Source of the DNA: Stenopsyche tienmushanensis
Taxonomy: Eukaryota > Arthropoda > Insecta > Trichoptera > Stenopsychidae
Direction of reading: 5' to 3'
NCBI GenBank assembly: GCA_008973525.1
Contig: WACJ01000070.1
Location: forward strand, 992,001 to 1,056,000
DNA: 64,000 nt
How positions within the stretch are numbered: the first letter of the stretch is position 1; the number at the start of each line of letters is the position of its first letter. Of this stretch, positions 62,178 through 64,000 are shown piece after piece. Both the position numbers and the translations under genes were made by a program. Under the pieces are notes generated by a model. That model did no database searches. It was not told the origin of the DNA and saw nothing but the letters and a program-made list of their open reading frames with translations.

Positions 62178-62960
62178 TTATTCTCCGTAGAATCCTCTTT
62201 CCGCATATTTGGTGCCAAAACTATCGCAAAACATTTTGAATGCGCCGTGTGCGTGGGGACCAACCACTAGGTCTGCGTGTCCAACAAGTCCTGAAGCGGA
62301 ACCTCTGACATAACGCAGGAGAATTTCCCGATCGGCCTCCATGACCGGACATGACCATAAAACGTGATCCGCTGTCATGTCCGTATATGTGCAAGGAAAC
62401 TCCGAGAGATAGCCTATACCGAACCGAAGGAGAGATGCCTTGAAACGCCCGTGTCCCGTGAGGAACTGGGAAGTCCAATAACATGGAACCACCCAGCGAC
62501 ACGCCAAACGTTATTTAACGTTATTGATGTAATTGAACAAATGCCTACCATTAACGTCATTCATCCATCGTTACAAAAAATATTGTCCAGGAGGACGTTC
62601 CAGACGATCGGTCCTAGAATCTATCCATGAGGACAATCCCTGCATGGATGATGGCACAGAACCACCATTCGACAAGATAAGTAACTCCTGATGAGGGCGA
62701 TCAAGTTAGCTGGAATGTCTTTCAGCCCCAGCTTTAACAGGATCGCCACCCATCAGGCAATGTCGAAAGCTCCAACAAAATCTAATATTATTAGGCAGAC
62801 ATATTTATCAACCGCAGATTCAACGCAGTCAAGAAGATAGTTAACCGCCCCAGTGGTGGACCTCCCGGGTCTTTGTGATTGATTCGGTTCCTGCTCCGAC
62901 GGCACGCGGGAGGATATCCATCCTCTCCGAAGTTGATCTTAAATACGTTGTCTGTTGATT
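62178..62960 (-). pseudogene. R1-clade reverse transcriptase relic
   Basis: Minus-strand reading from about 62925: RPGRSTTGAVNYLLDCVESA, then YVCLIILDFVGAFDIA, a TGA stop, WVAILLKLG, IPANLIALIRSYLS, then a TAG-interrupted version of CPQGSILGP with VWNVLLDNIF. These are reverse transcriptase blocks up to the one before YxDD. The YxDD block is deleted. From 62507 the reading resumes with QFLTGHGRFKASLLRFGIGY, the C-terminal Cys motif region, and RYVRGSASGLVGHADLVVGP. This copy shows that the dispersed hairpin family in this window is derived from the end of such a protein. Confidence 0.85.
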
Positions 62961-64000
62961 CAAATGATACTGAAATTCACTTTCCTCTAATTTATTCAAG
63001 AATATGGAGATTATGGGACGCGATGTTTTGTGTGAGCCGGAGTGATGCTCTTGTCACGTGTTGACTTTCTTTAAAGTTAGCTCCATTCGATACCCACAGT
63101 CAGTTCATCCAGGCGACTTATCCCACTTTCAGCACAGACAACTCCTTGATGTTCCTCTTTTCACAAGGCCGCAAGATTAACCACTTGACAAGAAACTCAC
63201 TTGGAAAAACTCACTATTATGAAAAAAGTGTTTACCGTGATTTGAGAGATTTTTATCGTAAATTCGTGGAAGGCGTTTAAAATTGCCACTTATGACAATT
63301 AATTATGGTTTATTTCAGTTATTTAAAATAAAATATTGTCGAAATTTGTTTTTACAAAATAGTTAAAAACCCGCAGATTCGCCAAGATATACATTTTAAT
63401 TTAATTTTTTCAACATGAAAAACCACTTAATAGACATCCGTAGGATGATAAGATTAATAGTCGGTCACGAAACGAGGTAAATATTAAAATCCTTTAATAG
63501 TATTAGGGCTTAGAAACGGTTATTTGATCCGCCAAAATATGAGATCATGGGTCAAAAGGCTTCCATAAAACATGCTGCGATGGCAATTCCAGGATTGACC
63601 CCGAATCGATGGGGAATGATCCTTAAAAAGATGAGATGCTTTACATGCATAAAAATCACATATACGTCTACGAATACTGCTGATAAATAAATATTGTCTT
63701 TGACATTATTTAGACGTTTATAGGAAAAATATGGAACGAATTCTCGTCGATATTTATTTTTACAAAATTTACAGTGCTAATAAGGCAAAAGCTTTTTTTT
63801 CTTGGTCTATATATACATCAATATAAGGCTTCCATCGTTTATTTCATAGGTGGCTTTTCGTTTTCCTTAAAGAGCTTTTCCTATAGAATTGCGGAGTCGC
63901 AAGGTAGCTATGGTTAATACGTTTGTCAATATATTGGAGTGCTTTAGTTTTATACTCATAATATCCCCTGTAACCCATCAGCTCTAAAATAAGAGACGAA
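62961..64000. other. no gene seen
   Basis: AT-rich DNA; the first 100 bases may be a further decayed part of the R1-clade relic. Confidence 0.45.

Noticed and set aside
1..64000. Search for tRNA, rRNA, CRISPR arrays, bacterial operons or viral genes
   Set aside because: None seen. The window is eukaryotic, and I found no cloverleaf with a convincing B box by eye.

Overview
This is an AT-rich stretch of an arthropod, most likely insect, nuclear genome. The support is a spliced gene structure (a GT-AG intron, and a splice acceptor just before a start codon), a windpipe-like leucine-rich-repeat gene, and many relics of insect-typical transposons: R1-clade non-LTR, mariner, pogo/Tigger, hAT, and short repeats ending in an AT-rich tail. 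I cannot name the order or species.

Only two host genes are convincing, both between 47 and 56 kb. They encode type I membrane proteins with leucine-rich repeats (LRRs) and lie tail to tail. The plus-strand gene (47268-49347) looks like windpipe (wdp): signal peptide, small LRR domain, acidic ectodomain with Ser-Gly glycosaminoglycan-type sites, one membrane span, long tail. Its frame is broken once near 48.3 kb. The minus-strand gene (55935-53437) has two exons and an intact 746-residue product: signal peptide, long LRR array, LRR C-cap, one membrane span, and an Arg-rich tail holding a duplicated module. Both tails carry a PPxY motif.

The first 47 kb has no host exon that I can support. 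It could be the large 5' intron of wdp plus intergenic DNA, because the first wdp coding exon starts at a splice acceptor. It is packed with decayed elements: a nearly full-length mariner (17.3-18.6 kb), an internally deleted mariner with both ends (34.2-34.7 kb), a Tigger transposase end (43.5-44.1 kb), a hAT end (44.3-44.5 kb), a 306-bp hAT-type MITE (7.9 kb), a foldback MITE (24.3 kb), several R1-clade reverse transcriptase pieces, and a dispersed family carrying a short perfect hairpin that codes for the C-terminal end of an R1-clade protein.

From 56 to 64 kb there is again no convincing host exon. It holds possible LTR leader pieces (59.5-60.3 kb), a spaced decamer near 57 kb, a short-repeat tail (61.2 kb) and an R1-clade relic on the minus strand (62.2-63.0 kb). 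All identifications come from reading the sequence; no database search was possible.
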